Shown one piece after another: positions 28,968-43,219 of a stretch of 64,000 nucleotides of DNA. A program made the translations under genes and the position numbers. Where the stretch lies: contig NZ_CP029693.1 of the NCBI RefSeq assembly GCF_003228315.1, positions 1,860,001-1,924,000 of the forward strand. Reading direction: 5' to 3'. Below the pieces are notes generated by a model, which was not told the origin of the DNA, did no database searches, and worked only from the letters and a program-made list of their open reading frames with translations. Source of the DNA: Pseudomonas putida (GTDB lineage Bacteria > Pseudomonadota > Gammaproteobacteria > Pseudomonadales > Pseudomonadaceae). The number at the start of each line of letters is the position of its first letter. Positions within the stretch are counted from its first letter, which is position 1.

Positions 28968-29186
28968 ATGTCGAAAGAAGACAGCTTCGAAATGGAAGGC
29001 ACTGTCGTCGACACCCTGCCAAACACCATGTTTCGCGTGGAATTGGAAAATGGGCACGTCGTAACCGCGCATATCTCCGGCAAGATGCGCAAGAACTACA
29101 TTCGTATTCTTACCGGTGACAAAGTGCGCGTCGAGCTGACGCCCTATGACTTGAGCAAAGGGCGCATCACTTACCGCGCTCGCTAA
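28968..29186 (+). CDS. infA: Translation initiation factor IF-1
   Basis: A 72-aa S1/OB-fold protein that binds the 30S A site. [22 protein letters not shown] and [15 protein letters not shown] are nearly universal. ATG 28968 with GAGGG upstream. It is followed by a strong terminator and is convergent with clpA. Confidence 0.97.
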
Positions 29187-29201
29187 GCAGGTCAATACAA
29201 G

Positions 29202-29226
29202 ACGCCCGGCATTGCCGGGCGTTTTT
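29202..29226 (+). terminator. infA rho-independent terminator
   Basis: ACGCCCGGC, loop ATT, GCCGGGCGT, then TTTT: a strong 9-bp G/C stem with a U tract, 15 nt after the infA stop. Confidence 0.9.
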
Positions 29227-29248
29227 GTTTGCCTGCGATTTGACAGAC

Positions 29249-29280
29249 AGCAAAAAGGCGCCAAACGGCGCCTTTTTGCT
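29249..29280. terminator. Bidirectional terminator between infA and clpA
   Basis: A perfect 14-bp stem (AGCAAAAAGGCGCC and its complement) around AAAC. It gives a U run on either strand, so it ends clpA on the minus strand and backs up the infA terminator on the plus strand. Confidence 0.9.
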
Positions 29281-29295
29281 TTGTTGCGATCAACG

Positions 29296-31566
29296 TCAGG
29301 CCATTTCGGCCGTGGTCTCGAAGTCGAAGGTCAGCTCGCCGTCCTTGATGTCGATGTGTACCACACCGCCATGCTCGGCCAGCTCGCCAAAGAGAATCTC
29401 CTCCGCCAATGGACGCTTGATCTTGTCCTGGATCAGGCGCGCCATGGGTCGAGCACCCATCATTGCATCGTAACCACCGGCCGCCAGCCAGCTGCGGGCA
29501 GCGTCGGTGACTTCCAGCAAGACACGCTTGTCTTCCAGTTGCGCCTGAAGTTCGATAAGGAACTTGTCCACCACGCTCTTGATGACCTCGTGACTGAGGC
29601 GACCAAACTGGATGATGGTATCCAGACGGTTACGGAATTCAGGCGTGAAGCTCTTCTTGATCACTTCCATCGCATCGGACGAGTGATCCTGAAGGGTGAA
29701 ACCGATCGAAGCACGTGCCGCGGTCTCTGCACCGGCGTTGGTCGTCATGATGACGATCACGTTACGGAAGTCCGCCTTGCGCCCGTTGTTGTCGGTCAGC
29801 GTACCGTGGTCCATAACCTGCAACAGCAGGTTGAAGACTTCCGGATGTGCCTTCTCGATTTCATCGAGCAACAGCACGCAATGCGGCTGCTTGGTGATGG
29901 CTTCGGTCAGCAGACCGCCCTGATCGAACCCGACATAGCCTGGAGGCGCACCGATCAGACGCGATACGGTGTGACGTTCCATGTATTCGGACATGTCGAA
30001 TCGAACCAGTTCGACACCCAGCGCTTTGGCCAATTGCCGCGCCGCTTCGGTTTTACCAACACCGGTAGGACCGGCGAACAGGAACGAACCAACCGGCTTG
30101 TCCGGCGACTTGAGCCCCGCGCGGGACAGCTTGATCGCAGTTGCCAACGAATCGATGGCCGCGTCCTGACCGAACACGGTCAGCTTCAGGTCGCGCTCAA
30201 GGTTACGCAGCAGTTCCTTGTCGGAGCTGGTGACGTGTTTTGGCGGAATCCGCGCGATTTTCGCGACGATATCTTCGACTTGCGGCACATCGATGCGCTT
30301 CACGCGTTTCTCGACCGGTTGCAGACGCTGATAGGCGCCCGCCTCGTCGATGACGTCGATGGCCTTGTCCGGCATGTGCCGGTCATTGATATAGCGCGAC
30401 GCCAGTTCAGCAGCGGCACGCAGGGCTTCATCGCTGTACTCGATGTTGTGATGGGTTTCGAAACGCCCTTTCAAGCCGCGCAAAATACCGATGGTGTCTT
30501 CCACCGAAGGCTCTGTCACATCGACCTTCTGGAAGCGCCGGGCCAGGGCACGGTCCTTCTCGAAGATCCCGCGGAATTCCTGGAAGGTGGTCGAGCCGAT
30601 GCACCGGATATCACCGGACGAGAGCAGCGGCTTGAGCAGGTTCGAGGCATCCATGACACCACCAGACGCGGCACCCGCACCGATGATGGTGTGGATCTCG
30701 TCGATGAAAAGGATGGCTTGCGGACGTTTTTTCAGCTCGTTGAGCAGCGCCTTGAAGCGCTTCTCGAAATCACCGCGATACTTGGTGCCGGCGAGCAGTG
30801 CACCGAGGTCCAGGGAATAGACGACGCTGTTGCTCAGCAGGTCCGGCACCTGGTTGTCGACAATGCGCTTGGCCAGGCCTTCGGCAATCGCGGTTTTACC
30901 CACGCCCGCCTCGCCTACAAGCAGAGGATTGTTTTTGCGACGACGGGCCAGAATCTGCGCAACGCGCTCGACCTCCAGCTCACGCCCCACCAGCGGATCG
31001 ATACGACCCTGGCGTGCGAGTTCATTGAGGTTGCTGGCATAAGCGTCCAGCGGGTTGCCTGAAGAAGAAGACTCACCGCCCTCGTCGTCCTGCATATCTT
31101 GCTCGCCCTCGGAGTGATCGCCGTGCCCTGGCACCTTGGAAATGCCGTGGGCGATGTAGTTGACGACATCGATACGGGCAACGCTCTGCTGTTTCAGCAG
31201 GAACACTGCCTGACTCTCTTGCTCACTGAAGATCGCAACCAGCACGTTGGCGCCAGTCACTTCGCGTTTGCCCGAGCTCTGTACGTGAAACACAGCACGT
31301 TGCAGGACACGCTGGAAGCCCAGGGTTGGCTGGGTCTCGCGATCCTCGTCATGCACGGGGATCAATGGCGTGGTGGAATCGATGAACTCCTGCAGGTCAT
31401 GCTTGAGTTTGTCGAGGTTTGCGCCGCACGCACGCAGAACGGTGGCGGCAGCCTCATTGTCCAATAGGGCCAGCAGGAGATGCTCGACGGTCATGAACTC
31501 ATGACGCTTCGAACGGGCCTCCTTGAAGGCAAGATTGAGGGTGACTTCGAGCTCGCGGTTTAACAT
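29296..31566 (-). CDS. clpA: ATP-dependent Clp protease ATP-binding subunit ClpA
   Basis: A 756-aa unfoldase that feeds substrates to ClpP. It has an N-domain (1-145, the ClpS-binding module) and two AAA+ modules: D1 Walker [14 protein letters not shown] (Lys224) and D2 Walker [14 protein letters not shown] (Lys505). It lies downstream of clpS on the same strand with a gap of about 30 nt. With ClpS it degrades proteins carrying the Leu or Phe tags made by Aat and Bpt. Confidence 0.97.
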   Translation of the reverse strand: MLNRELEVTLNLAFKEARSKRHEFMTVEHLLLALLDNEAAATVLRACGANLDKLKHDLQEFIDSTTPLIPVHDEDRETQPTLGFQRVLQRAVFHVQSSGKREVTGANVLVAIFSEQESQAVFLLKQQSVARIDVVNYIAHGISKVPGHGDHSEGEQDMQDDEGGESSSSGNPLDAYASNLNELARQGRIDPLVGRELEVERVAQILARRRKNNPLLVGEAGVGKTAIAEGLAKRIVDNQVPDLLSNSVVYSLDLGALLAGTKYRGDFEKRFKALLNELKKRPQAILFIDEIHTIIGAGAASGGVMDASNLLKPLLSSGDIRCIGSTTFQEFRGIFEKDRALARRFQKVDVTEPSVEDTIGILRGLKGRFETHHNIEYSDEALRAAAELASRYINDRHMPDKAIDVIDEAGAYQRLQPVEKRVKRIDVPQVEDIVAKIARIPPKHVTSSDKELLRNLERDLKLTVFGQDAAIDSLATAIKLSRAGLKSPDKPVGSFLFAGPTGVGKTEAARQLAKALGVELVRFDMSEYMERHTVSRLIGAPPGYVGFDQGGLLTEAITKQPHCVLLLDEIEKAHPEVFNLLLQVMDHGTLTDNNGRKADFRNVIVIMTTNAGAETAARASIGFTLQDHSSDAMEVIKKSFTPEFRNRLDTIIQFGRLSHEVIKSVVDKFLIELQAQLEDKRVLLEVTDAARSWLAAGGYDAMMGARPMARLIQDKIKRPLAEEILFGELAEHGGVVHIDIKDGELTFDFETTAEMA

Positions 31567-31596
31567 AGCTTCACCTCATACCCAAGTGTCCGGCGA

Positions 31597-31980
31597 TTAA
31601 CCGTCCTTCTCGATTTCACAGAGTAGCGGATGCTGGCTTTCCCTGGCGTACTGGTTGACCTGCATGGCCTTGGTCTCGGCGATGTCGCGGGTAAACACTC
31701 CACATACTGCCCGTCCTTCTGTATGGACGGCCAGCATGACCTTGGTCGCCAGCTCGCGATTCAGGTTAAAAAACACCTCGAGCACTTCGACGACGAAATC
31801 CATCGGTGTGTAGTCATCATTAAACAGAACAACCTTGTACATCGGCGGCGCCTGTAAAGCAGGCTTGGCCTCCTGAACAGCAACGCCTGCGGAATCGTCG
31901 TCGTGTTCCTCTGGATGATCCTTCTGGAGAAACGGGCGATCCTGATTGAATGTTAGTCGAATCTGGCTGATTGCATGCAT
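31597..31980 (-). CDS. clpS: ATP-dependent Clp protease adaptor ClpS
   Basis: A 127-aa adaptor that binds N-terminal Leu, Phe, Tyr or Trp and passes the substrate to ClpA. An extended flexible N-terminus (1-45) is followed by the core [20 protein letters not shown], including the NDD-TPMDFV pocket. ATG 31980 ([14 protein letters not shown]) matches other Pseudomonas ClpS proteins as I recall them. It is divergent from cspD. Confidence 0.96.
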   Translation of the reverse strand: MHAISQIRLTFNQDRPFLQKDHPEEHDDDSAGVAVQEAKPALQAPPMYKVVLFNDDYTPMDFVVEVLEVFFNLNRELATKVMLAVHTEGRAVCGVFTRDIAETKAMQVNQYARESQHPLLCEIEKDG

Positions 31981-32205
31981 GGAAAGAAAGGTTCGTCAGT
32001 TGTGCAAATGCAGTGGTGGGGGCGGTCCTGGGCGATTTCAACTCCGACCTGCCGGGTCAACTTGACTATCGGCAAAACGGTGTTACAACCAATAGAGCCC
32101 ACAGTGGGTAAAAAAGATCCGCGGAGTCAACTTCTTTTGAAGAAGCGACTGCGGATGGACTGGATGATACTCCAGTGATGGGGTCTGTTGCAGAGGGATA
32201 TGAGC

Positions 32206-32475
32206 ATGGCGTTCGGCAAGGTGAAATGGTTCAACAATGCCAAGGGATATGGCTTCATCAACGAGGACGGCAAGACAGAAGACCTGTTTGCCCACTACTC
32301 GGCCATCAAGATGGAAGGCTACAAAACCCTGAAGGCTGGCCAGGCAGTCACCTTCAATATTATTCAGGGGCCCAAGGGCCTGCATGCGGTCGAGATTCAT
32401 GACGCTGCGATCAAGAATACTGATGCGGCGGCAGTCGCGGTGCCCGACAGCGCCCATGACACGGCCCTGAGCTGA
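32206..32475 (+). CDS. cspD: Cold-shock domain protein CspD
   Basis: 89 aa: a cold-shock domain with RNP motifs KGYGFI and LFAHYSAI, then a short Ala/Val-rich tail that separates it from the 70-aa housekeeping Csps. E. coli CspD is a stationary-phase replication inhibitor; a similar role here is inference. ATG 32206 is preferred over 32200 because AGAGGG (32192-32197) is 8 nt from it. The clpS-cspD divergent arrangement is common. Confidence 0.92.
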   Translation: MAFGKVKWFNNAKGYGFINEDGKTEDLFAHYSAIKMEGYKTLKAGQAVTFNIIQGPKGLHAVEIHDAAIKNTDAAAVAVPDSAHDTALS

Positions 32476-32502
32476 TCGACCCGCTCGCAATCCAGTCATA
32501 AA

Positions 32503-32543
32503 AAACCGCCCGGCTCAATCACTTGAGCCGGGCGTATTTTTTT
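32503..32543. terminator. Bidirectional terminator between cspD and icd
   Basis: CGCCCGGCTCAA, loop TCAC, TTGAGCCGGGCG (12-bp perfect stem) with A-rich sequence before it and T7 after, so it works for cspD (+) and icd (-). Confidence 0.9.
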
Positions 32544-32558
32544 GCAGCCTGGACGGGC

Positions 32559-33815
32559 TTACATGTGCTTGATCAGGGCTTCACCGAATCCGGAAGACGA
32601 AACCAGCGTGGCGCCTTCCATCAGACGCTCGAAGTCATAGGTCACGGTCTTGGCCGCGATCGCGCCGTTGGTGCCCTTGATGATCAGGTCCGCCGCCTCG
32701 GTCCAGCCCAGGTGACGCAGCATCATCTCCGCCGAAAGAATCACCGAACCCGGGTTGACCTGATCCTTGCCGGCGTACTTCGGCGCAGTGCCATGGGTGG
32801 CCTCGAACATGGCCACGGTGTCCGAAAGGTTGGCGCCCGGTGCGATACCGATACCACCCACTTCCGCCGCCAGGGCGTCGGAGAGGTAGTCGCCGTTGAG
32901 GTTCAGCGTGGCAATCACGTCGTATTCGGCCGGGCGCAGCAGGATCTGCTGGAGCATGGCGTCGGCGATGGCATCCTTGACGATGACTTCGCGACCGGTT
33001 TTCGGGTTCTTGAACTTCATCCACGGGCCGCCATCGAGCAGCTCGGCGCCGAATTCGTTCTTCGCCACCTCATAGCCCCAGTCCTTGAAGGCACCTTCGG
33101 TGAATTTCATGATGTTGCCCTTGTGCACGATGGTCAGCGACTTGCGGTCGTTGTCCACTACGTACTGCAAGGCCTTGCGCACCAGGCGCTGGGTGCCTTC
33201 TTTCGACACCGGCTTGATGCCGATGCCGCAGTCCTGGTCGAAACGGATCTTGGTGACACCCATTTCTTCCTTCAGGAACTTGATGACTTTATTGGCTTCA
33301 GGCGAGCCGGCCTTCCATTCGATACCGGCATAGATGTCTTCGGAGTTCTCGCGGAAGATCACCATATCGACGTCGCCAGGCTTTTTCACCGGGCTCGGAA
33401 CACCCTGGAACCACACCACCGGCCGCAGGCAGACATACAGATCCAGCTGTTGGCGCAGGGCAACGTTGAGCGAGCGGATACCACCACCGACTGGCGTGGT
33501 CAGCGGGCCCTTGATGGAAACCACGTAATCTTTCACGGCATCCAGGGTTTCCTGGGGCAGCCAGGTGTCCTGGTCATAGACCTGGGTGGCTTTCTCGCCG
33601 GCATAGACTTCCATCCAGGAAATCTTGCGCTTGCCCCCATAGGCCTTTTCCACGGCAGCATCAACCACTTTGATCATGACGGGACTGACGTCGACGCCAA
33701 TACCGTCGCCTTCGATGAACGGGATGATCGGATTGTCAGGAACATTGAGAGAATGGTCTGCATTGACGGTGATTTTGTCGCCGACGGCTGGAACCTGAAT
33801 CTTCTTGTAACCCAT
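32559..33815 (-). CDS. icd: NADP-dependent isocitrate dehydrogenase (dimeric)
   Basis: A 418-aa TCA-cycle enzyme: isocitrate to 2-oxoglutarate, CO2 and NADPH. The substrate and phosphorylation loop GGGIRSLNV places the regulatory serine at Ser115, the site AceK phosphorylates in E. coli. The coenzyme segment [16 protein letters not shown] indicates NADP use. ATG 33815 has GGAG 6 nt upstream. It is divergent from idh, a second and unrelated isocitrate dehydrogenase. Confidence 0.97.
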   Translation of the reverse strand: MGYKKIQVPAVGDKITVNADHSLNVPDNPIIPFIEGDGIGVDVSPVMIKVVDAAVEKAYGGKRKISWMEVYAGEKATQVYDQDTWLPQETLDAVKDYVVSIKGPLTTPVGGGIRSLNVALRQQLDLYVCLRPVVWFQGVPSPVKKPGDVDMVIFRENSEDIYAGIEWKAGSPEANKVIKFLKEEMGVTKIRFDQDCGIGIKPVSKEGTQRLVRKALQYVVDNDRKSLTIVHKGNIMKFTEGAFKDWGYEVAKNEFGAELLDGGPWMKFKNPKTGREVIVKDAIADAMLQQILLRPAEYDVIATLNLNGDYLSDALAAEVGGIGIAPGANLSDTVAMFEATHGTAPKYAGKDQVNPGSVILSAEMMLRHLGWTEAADLIIKGTNGAIAAKTVTYDFERLMEGATLVSSSGFGEALIKHM

Positions 33816-36547
<2,732 letters not shown>

Positions 36548-36565
36548 GGTTGTAAGGAAGTAAAG

Positions 36566-36591
36566 AAACCCCGGCCTCCATGCCGGGGTTT
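36566..36591 (+). terminator. idh terminator
   Basis: AAACCCCGGC, loop of 6, GCCGGGGTTT, then CTGTTTCTG. A strong stem with an interrupted U tract, 18 nt after the stop. Confidence 0.85.
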
Positions 36592-36619
36592 CTGTTTCTG
36601 AATTGCCTAAAATCCCCAC

Positions 36620-36709
36620 TGTAGGAGCGAGCCTGCTCGCGATAGCGGTTTATCATTCAACATTGGTGTCGACTGCCCCACCGCGATCGCGAGCAGGCTC
36701 GCTCCTACA
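36620..36709. repeat. REPIN, 90-nt class
   Basis: Canonical arms; the loop GCGGTTTATCATTCAACATT resembles the 13759 element. It ends 33 nt before the Nudix start codon. Confidence 0.95.
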
Positions 36710-36742
36710 GTGACTTATGTAATTCTGCTATGGAGGAACCCC

Positions 36743-37189
36743 ATGGACTGGCAACCCCACATCACCGTCGCCACCATCGTCGAAGACAACGGCCGCTTCC
36801 TGATGGTCGAAGAATCCAAGGGTGGCCGTAACGTGCTCAACCAGCCCGCCGGCCACCTGGACCCGAACGAAACCCTGATCGAAGCGGCCGTACGCGAAAC
36901 CCTCGAGGAAACCGGCTGGGACGTCGAGCCGACCGGCGTGCTGGGCATTTACCTCTATACCGCCCCCAGCAACGGCGTAACCTATCAACGGGTGTGCTTC
37001 ATCGCCAAAGCGCTGAAACACCATCCCGATTACCCACTGGACGACGGCATCGTCGGCGCCAAGTGGTTGACCCACGAAGAATTAATCGAGCAGCGCGACA
37101 ACTGGCGCAGCGAGCTGATCATTCGCTGCATCGATGATTATCTGGCCGGCAATCACTTCAGCCTCGAATTGATCCGCCCTTCCCTTTAG
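36743..37189 (+). CDS. nudJ: Nudix hydrolase (NudJ-like phosphatase)
   Basis: 148 aa with a complete Nudix box from GHLDPNETLIEAAVRETL to EETGW (Gx5Ex7REUxEExGU). E. coli NudJ cleaves thiamine pyrophosphate and nucleoside di- and triphosphates. It directly precedes mnmA, as in many gammaproteobacteria. ATG 36743 has TGGAGGA at 36730-36736. Confidence 0.9.
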   Translation: MDWQPHITVATIVEDNGRFLMVEESKGGRNVLNQPAGHLDPNETLIEAAVRETLEETGWDVEPTGVLGIYLYTAPSNGVTYQRVCFIAKALKHHPDYPLDDGIVGAKWLTHEELIEQRDNWRSELIIRCIDDYLAGNHFSLELIRPSL

Positions 37190-37248
37190 CCTTGCGCGCG
37201 CGAGCCTGATAGAATCGCGTCCTTTTTCAAGACACTCATTGAATTCCT

Positions 37249-38394
37249 ATGCGTGATCCAGCCCCTTCTGATACACAAAAGAAGCGCGTCATTGTCGGCA
37301 TGTCCGGCGGCGTGGACTCTTCCGTTTCCGCTCTCCTGCTGATCGAGCAGGGCTACGAGGTGGAAGGCCTGTTCATGAAGAACTGGGAAGAAGACGACGG
37401 AACCGAATATTGCACCGCCATGGATGACCTGGCGGACGCCCAGGCCGTTTGCGACAAAATCGGCATCAAGCTGCACACCGCCAACTTCGCCGCCGAATAC
37501 TGGGACAACGTCTTCGAGCACTTCCTTGAAGAGTACAAGGCCGGCCGCACGCCGAACCCGGACATCCTGTGCAACCGCGAGATCAAGTTCAAGGCGTTCC
37601 TCGACTACGCGATGATGCTCGGTGCCGACCTGATCGCCACCGGTCACTACGTGCGCCGCCGCGACATCGACGGTCGCACCGAACTGCTCAAGGGCCTGGA
37701 CCCGAACAAGGACCAGAGCTACTTCCTGCACGCCGTCGGCGGCGAACAGATCGCCAAGACCCTGTTCCCGGTCGGCGAACTGGAAAAGCCCCAGGTGCGC
37801 GCAATCGCCGAGAAGTACGAACTGGCGACCGCGAAGAAAAAGGATTCCACCGGGATCTGCTTCATCGGCGAGCGTCGTTTCACTGACTTCCTCAAGCAGT
37901 ACCTGCCGGCTCAACCGGGTGAAATCAAAACCACCGAAGGCGAAGTCATTGGCCGTCATCACGGCCTGATGTACCACACGATCGGTCAGCGCCAGGGCCT
38001 GGGCATTGGCGGCCTGAAAGATGCTGGCGACGAGCCGTGGTACGTCCTGATCAAGGACCTGGAGCACAACGAACTGATCGTAGGCCAGGGCAATGATCAT
38101 CCGTATCTGTTCTCCCGCGCCCTGCTCGCCTCCGACATCTATTGGGTTAATCCGATCGACCTGAGCCAGCCGCGCAGACTGACTGCCAAGGTCCGCTACC
38201 GCCAGTGCGACCAGCCCTGCACCCTGGAAAAAACCGCCACCGGCTACCGCGCAACCTTCGATGACCCGCAACGCGCGGTCACTCCAGGCCAGTCCGTGGT
38301 GTTTTACGACGGCGAAATCTGCCTCGGCGGCGGCGTGATCGAAGTCGCCGAGCCATGGACCAGCAAAGGCGCTCTCAAAGGCGAACAGCAATGA
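37249..38394 (+). CDS. mnmA: tRNA-specific 2-thiouridylase MnmA
   Basis: A 381-aa enzyme that thiolates U34 of Lys, Glu and Gln tRNAs with sulfur relayed by TusE. It has the PP-loop GMSGGVDSS for ATP, the catalytic Cys108 (ILCNREIKF) and the persulfide Cys204 ([10 protein letters not shown]). ATG 37249. It overlaps hflD by ATGA. The tusDCBE operon serving it lies at 14.8-16.2 kb. Confidence 0.96.
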   Translation: MRDPAPSDTQKKRVIVGMSGGVDSSVSALLLIEQGYEVEGLFMKNWEEDDGTEYCTAMDDLADAQAVCDKIGIKLHTANFAAEYWDNVFEHFLEEYKAGRTPNPDILCNREIKFKAFLDYAMMLGADLIATGHYVRRRDIDGRTELLKGLDPNKDQSYFLHAVGGEQIAKTLFPVGELEKPQVRAIAEKYELATAKKKDSTGICFIGERRFTDFLKQYLPAQPGEIKTTEGEVIGRHHGLMYHTIGQRQGLGIGGLKDAGDEPWYVLIKDLEHNELIVGQGNDHPYLFSRALLASDIYWVNPIDLSQPRRLTAKVRYRQCDQPCTLEKTATGYRATFDDPQRAVTPGQSVVFYDGEICLGGGVIEVAEPWTSKGALKGEQQ

Positions 38395-39014
38395 GCCCCA
38401 TTCAGGAGCAACTGACAGCGCTGGGCGGCGTGTTTCTCGCCGCCGTGCTGGTGGACAGAATCGCCAAGACCGGTCAGACCAACGAAGCAGGCCTGACCTG
38501 CATGCTCGGCAGCCTGTTGATCCGCGACCCCAAGGACACCCTGGAAGTCTACGGCGGCGACGACATCAATCTGCGCGAAGGTTACCGCGCTCTGATCGGC
38601 GCCCTCGAACGCGACCCGAGCGCTCTGCAGCGCGAACCGCTGCGCTATGCACTGTCCATGCTCGGCCTTGAGCGACAGCTGGCCAAGCGCGATGACATGC
38701 TCGACATCATCGGCAAGCGCCTGCCGCAGATTCAGTCCCAGGTCGACCATTTCGGCCCGGCCCACGAAAACGTGGTCGCCGCCTGCGGCGCGCTGTACCA
38801 GGACACCCTGAGCACCCTGCGCCAACGCATTCAGGTGCACGGTGACATGCGCAACCTGCAGCAACCGAGCAACGCCTCGAAAATTCGCGCCCTGCTGCTC
38901 GCCGGCATCCGTTCGGCACGCCTGTGGCGGCAGCTGGGTGGTCACCGCTGGCAGCTGGTAATCAGCCGCCGCAAGCTGCTCAAAGAACTGTACCCGTTGA
39001 TGCGCAGCAGCTGA
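38391..39014 (+). CDS. hflD: High-frequency lysogenisation protein HflD homologue
   Basis: A 207-aa mostly helical protein. In E. coli HflD is a peripheral membrane protein that antagonises lambda CII; its native cellular role is unclear. It is translationally coupled to mnmA and followed by purB, the conserved mnmA-hflD-purB order. The start is [15 protein letters not shown]. Confidence 0.92.
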   Translation: MSPIQEQLTALGGVFLAAVLVDRIAKTGQTNEAGLTCMLGSLLIRDPKDTLEVYGGDDINLREGYRALIGALERDPSALQREPLRYALSMLGLERQLAKRDDMLDIIGKRLPQIQSQVDHFGPAHENVVAACGALYQDTLSTLRQRIQVHGDMRNLQQPSNASKIRALLLAGIRSARLWRQLGGHRWQLVISRRKLLKELYPLMRSS

Positions 39015-39054
39015 AACGCATCGGCGGCACCCTTTTGTAGTCTGTAACGCGTAA

Positions 39055-40512
<1,458 letters not shown>

Positions 40513-40534
40513 TCGACTGCTTGACCCGTTTGAG

Positions 40535-40559
40535 ACGCCCGGCCGCGCCGGGCGTTTTT
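40535..40559 (+). terminator. purB terminator
   Basis: ACGCCCGGC, loop CGC, GCCGGGCGT followed by TTTT, 22 nt after the purB stop. Confidence 0.9.
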
Positions 40560-40598
40560 ATTCCCGTCTGAAAAATGCTTTTTTTCAATAGGTTACAT

Positions 40599-41771
40599 AT
40601 GAATCCCGATATTCCTCTTCAACTTCTGGGTGGTCTTACGGCGCGCGAGTTCATGCGCGATTACTGGCAGAAAAAACCACTGCTGATCCGTCAGGCGATT
40701 CCTGATTTCGAAAGCCCGATCGACGCCGACGAACTCGCCGGCCTGGCCCTGGAAGAAGAAGTCGAATCGCGCCTGGTGATCGAGAACGGCGAGCGCCCAT
40801 GGGAGTTGCGTCGCGGCCCGTTCGCCGAAGACGAATTCAGCAAATTGCCGGAGCGCGACTGGACCCTGCTGGTGCAGGCGGTCGACCAGTTCGTGCCGGA
40901 AGTCAGCGAGTTGCTGGAAAACTTCCGCTTCCTGCCAAGCTGGCGCGTCGACGACGTGATGATCAGCTTCGCCGCTCCAGGCGGCAGCGTCGGTCCGCAC
41001 TTCGACAACTACGACGTGTTCCTGCTGCAAGGCCACGGCAAGCGCAACTGGAAAATCGGCCAGATGTGCGACACCGAAAGCCCGCTGCTGCAGCACGCCG
41101 ACCTGCGCATCCTCGCCGAATTCGAACAGACCGAAGAATGGGTACTGGAACCAGGCGACATGCTGTACCTGCCGCCGCGCCTGGCTCACTGCGGCGTGGC
41201 CGTGGACGACTGCATGACCTACTCGGTTGGCTTCCGCGCACCGAGCGCCGCTGAAGTGCTGACCCACTTCACCGACTTCCTCAGCCAGTTTTTGACTGAC
41301 GAAGAGCGCTACACCGACGCTGATGCGAAACCAGTCAGCGATGATCCACATCAGATCCAGCATGACGCCCTCGGACGCCTCAAGGCCCTGCTCGCCGAAC
41401 ACATGAGCGACGAACGCCTGCTGCTGACCTGGTTCGGCCAGTACATGACCGAGCCACGTTATCCAGAGCTCGTGGTCGGCCCGGAAGACGTCGAAGAAGA
41501 AGACTTCCTCAGCGCACTCGAAGACGGCGCCATCCTGATCCGCAACCCGAGCGCACGCCTGGCGTGGTCCGAAGTCGATGACGATCTGCTGCTGTTCGCC
41601 AGCGGCCAGAGCCGTTATCTGCCGGGCAAGCTGCGCGAACTGCTGAAGCTGATCTGCTCGGCTGACGCCCTGCATACCGATAACCTCGGTGATTGGCTGA
41701 GCGACGAAGACGGCCGCGGCCTGTTGTGTGAACTGGTCAAGCAAGGAAGCCTGGGGTTTGCCGATGAATAA
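40599..41771 (+). CDS. roxA: JmjC/cupin ribosomal oxygenase (RoxA/YcfD type)
   Basis: A 390-aa Fe(II)/2-oxoglutarate oxygenase. Iron ligands are His134-x-Asp136 (GPHFDNYD) and His197 (LPPRLAHCGV). The E. coli homologue hydroxylates an arginine of ribosomal protein L16. The C-terminal third forms the dimerisation and winged-helix part. ATG 40599. It overlaps the next GNAT gene by 8 nt. Confidence 0.9.
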   Translation: MNPDIPLQLLGGLTAREFMRDYWQKKPLLIRQAIPDFESPIDADELAGLALEEEVESRLVIENGERPWELRRGPFAEDEFSKLPERDWTLLVQAVDQFVPEVSELLENFRFLPSWRVDDVMISFAAPGGSVGPHFDNYDVFLLQGHGKRNWKIGQMCDTESPLLQHADLRILAEFEQTEEWVLEPGDMLYLPPRLAHCGVAVDDCMTYSVGFRAPSAAEVLTHFTDFLSQFLTDEERYTDADAKPVSDDPHQIQHDALGRLKALLAEHMSDERLLLTWFGQYMTEPRYPELVVGPEDVEEEDFLSALEDGAILIRNPSARLAWSEVDDDLLLFASGQSRYLPGKLRELLKLICSADALHTDNLGDWLSDEDGRGLLCELVKQGSLGFADE

Positions 41772-42189
41772 GATTCACGTACGTGTCGCAGACTGGCAAA
41801 AGGACAACGCCGAGATCCGGCGCATTCGTGAAGCGGTGTTCGTCGCCGAGCAGTCCGTTCCGCCTGAACTGGAATGGGATGCCGACGATGTGACGGCCGT
41901 GCATTTCCTCGCCCTCGAAGGCGACTTTCCCATTGGCACCGCACGCCTGCTGCCTGATGGCCACGTTGGCCGTGTGTCGGTGCTCAAGGACTGGCGCGGT
42001 CTGAAAGTCGGCGATGCACTGATGCACGCGGTGATCGACGAAGCCGAGAAGCGCGGCCTGAAGCAGCAGATGCTCAGCGCTCAGGTTCAGGCCACGGCGT
42101 TCTATGAGCGCCTGGGCTTCAGCATGGTCAGTGAGGAGTTTCTGGAAGCAGGAATTCCGCATGTGGACATGGTGCGCCATTCCGCCTGA
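41764..42189 (+). CDS. GNAT-family acetyltransferase
   Basis: 141 aa with the FVAEQSVPPELEWDADD N-terminal segment and the coenzyme A region of this GNAT subgroup (VGRVSVLKDWRGLKVGDALM). It starts inside the 3' end of the oxygenase gene (8-nt overlap), so the two are co-translated. The substrate is unknown. Confidence 0.88.
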   Translation: MNKIHVRVADWQKDNAEIRRIREAVFVAEQSVPPELEWDADDVTAVHFLALEGDFPIGTARLLPDGHVGRVSVLKDWRGLKVGDALMHAVIDEAEKRGLKQQMLSAQVQATAFYERLGFSMVSEEFLEAGIPHVDMVRHSA

Positions 42190-42220
42190 GGCAATCGCGA
42201 ACAGGCTGTGAAACACACCA

Positions 42221-42258
42221 CAAAACGCCCCGCCATTTTCGGATGCCGGGGCGTTTTG
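42221..42258 (+). terminator. Terminator after the GNAT gene
   Basis: CAAAACGCCCCG, 14-nt loop, CGGGGCGTTTTG. The symmetric A and T flanks allow action in both directions. Confidence 0.8.
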
Positions 42259-42326
42259 CTGTCTAGGATTCAACTAGACCCAATACAGGCCGACAAACTG
42301 GCACTATCAACACATTCACCTTTACC

Positions 42327-42426
42327 TGTAGGAGCGAGCCTGCTCGCGATGCACTTGAGAGCACCGCGGGGTATCAGGCTTCCCACGTAATCGCTCAACA
42401 CCATCGCGAGCAGGCTCGCTCCTACA
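42327..42426. repeat. REPIN, 100-nt class
   Basis: Canonical arms with a diverged loop (CCACGTAATCGCTCAACACC). It ends only 31 nt before the ATG of the secretin-like gene, within what should be its leader or promoter. Confidence 0.93.
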
Positions 42427-42457
42427 GATCAAGAATTCGAAGTCGGAGATAACGGAA

Positions 42458-43219
42458 ATGTCCCTACGCACCCTGCTCAGCACACTGCTGGTGGCATGCA
42501 GTTTTTCAGCCATGGCGGCCACCGAAATCGTGCCCCTGAACTATCACACCAGCGCTGACATGCTGCCGGTGGCGCAAAATTTCATCGGTAAGGAAGGCCA
42601 GGTCAGCGCCTACGGCAATCAACTCATTGTCAACGCCGATCAGCGCAAAATCGACGAACTTAAGACCTTGATCGGTCAACTCGATACCGCCCCCAAGCGC
42701 TTGCTGATCACCGTCGACACCAACGAAAACAACGTTCAGGGCGATCAGGGCTATTCGGTCAACGGCGCCAAACCCAGCCAGGTCCGCATCATCAATCGTA
42801 GCACCGATAGCCGTGACGGCGGCATTCAGCAAATCCAGGCCACCGATGGCATGCCGGCCCTGATCCAGGTTGGTCAGAGCGTACCGATCACCAGCAGCCA
42901 GAGCGACTCCTATGGCGGTTACAGCAGCCAGACCCAATACCGCAACGTCACCCAGGGTTTCTACGTCACCGCCAGCGTCACCGGCGAGATCGTCCACCTG
43001 TCGATCAGTACCAACCATGACCGCATGAGCCAGGAACGTCCCGATGTAGTGAACGTGCAAAGCACCGACACAACCGTCACCGGCCGCCTGGGCGAATGGA
43101 TCCTGCTGGCCGGCGTCAATGGCCAGACACAGGCCGACAAACAAGGCATAGCCCGCAGTTACTCTACCCAGAGCCGCAATGACATGACCCTGCGGGTGAA
43201 AGTCGATACTTTGGACTGA
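42458..43219 (+). CDS. Small periplasmic secretin-like protein
   Basis: 253 aa with signal peptide MSLRTLLSTLLVACSFSAMA. The first part (about 22-95) resembles the short N-domain found in secretins (NYHTSADMLPVAQNFIG, then a strand/helix repeat). The rest looks like a cut-down secretin beta region (ALIQVGQSVPITSSQ, GFYVTASVTGEIVHLSIS, TTVTGRLGEWILLAGV). A true secretin is over 400 aa with a pore domain, so this cannot be a normal gated channel. The start has GGAG upstream. No secretion or pilus genes are nearby. Function unknown. Confidence 0.75.
   Translation: MSLRTLLSTLLVACSFSAMAATEIVPLNYHTSADMLPVAQNFIGKEGQVSAYGNQLIVNADQRKIDELKTLIGQLDTAPKRLLITVDTNENNVQGDQGYSVNGAKPSQVRIINRSTDSRDGGIQQIQATDGMPALIQVGQSVPITSSQSDSYGGYSSQTQYRNVTQGFYVTASVTGEIVHLSISTNHDRMSQERPDVVNVQSTDTTVTGRLGEWILLAGVNGQTQADKQGIARSYSTQSRNDMTLRVKVDTLD

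Noticed and set aside
29212..31062. 616-codon plus-strand frame opposite clpA
   Set aside because: Antisense shadow of clpA; starts within the infA terminator.
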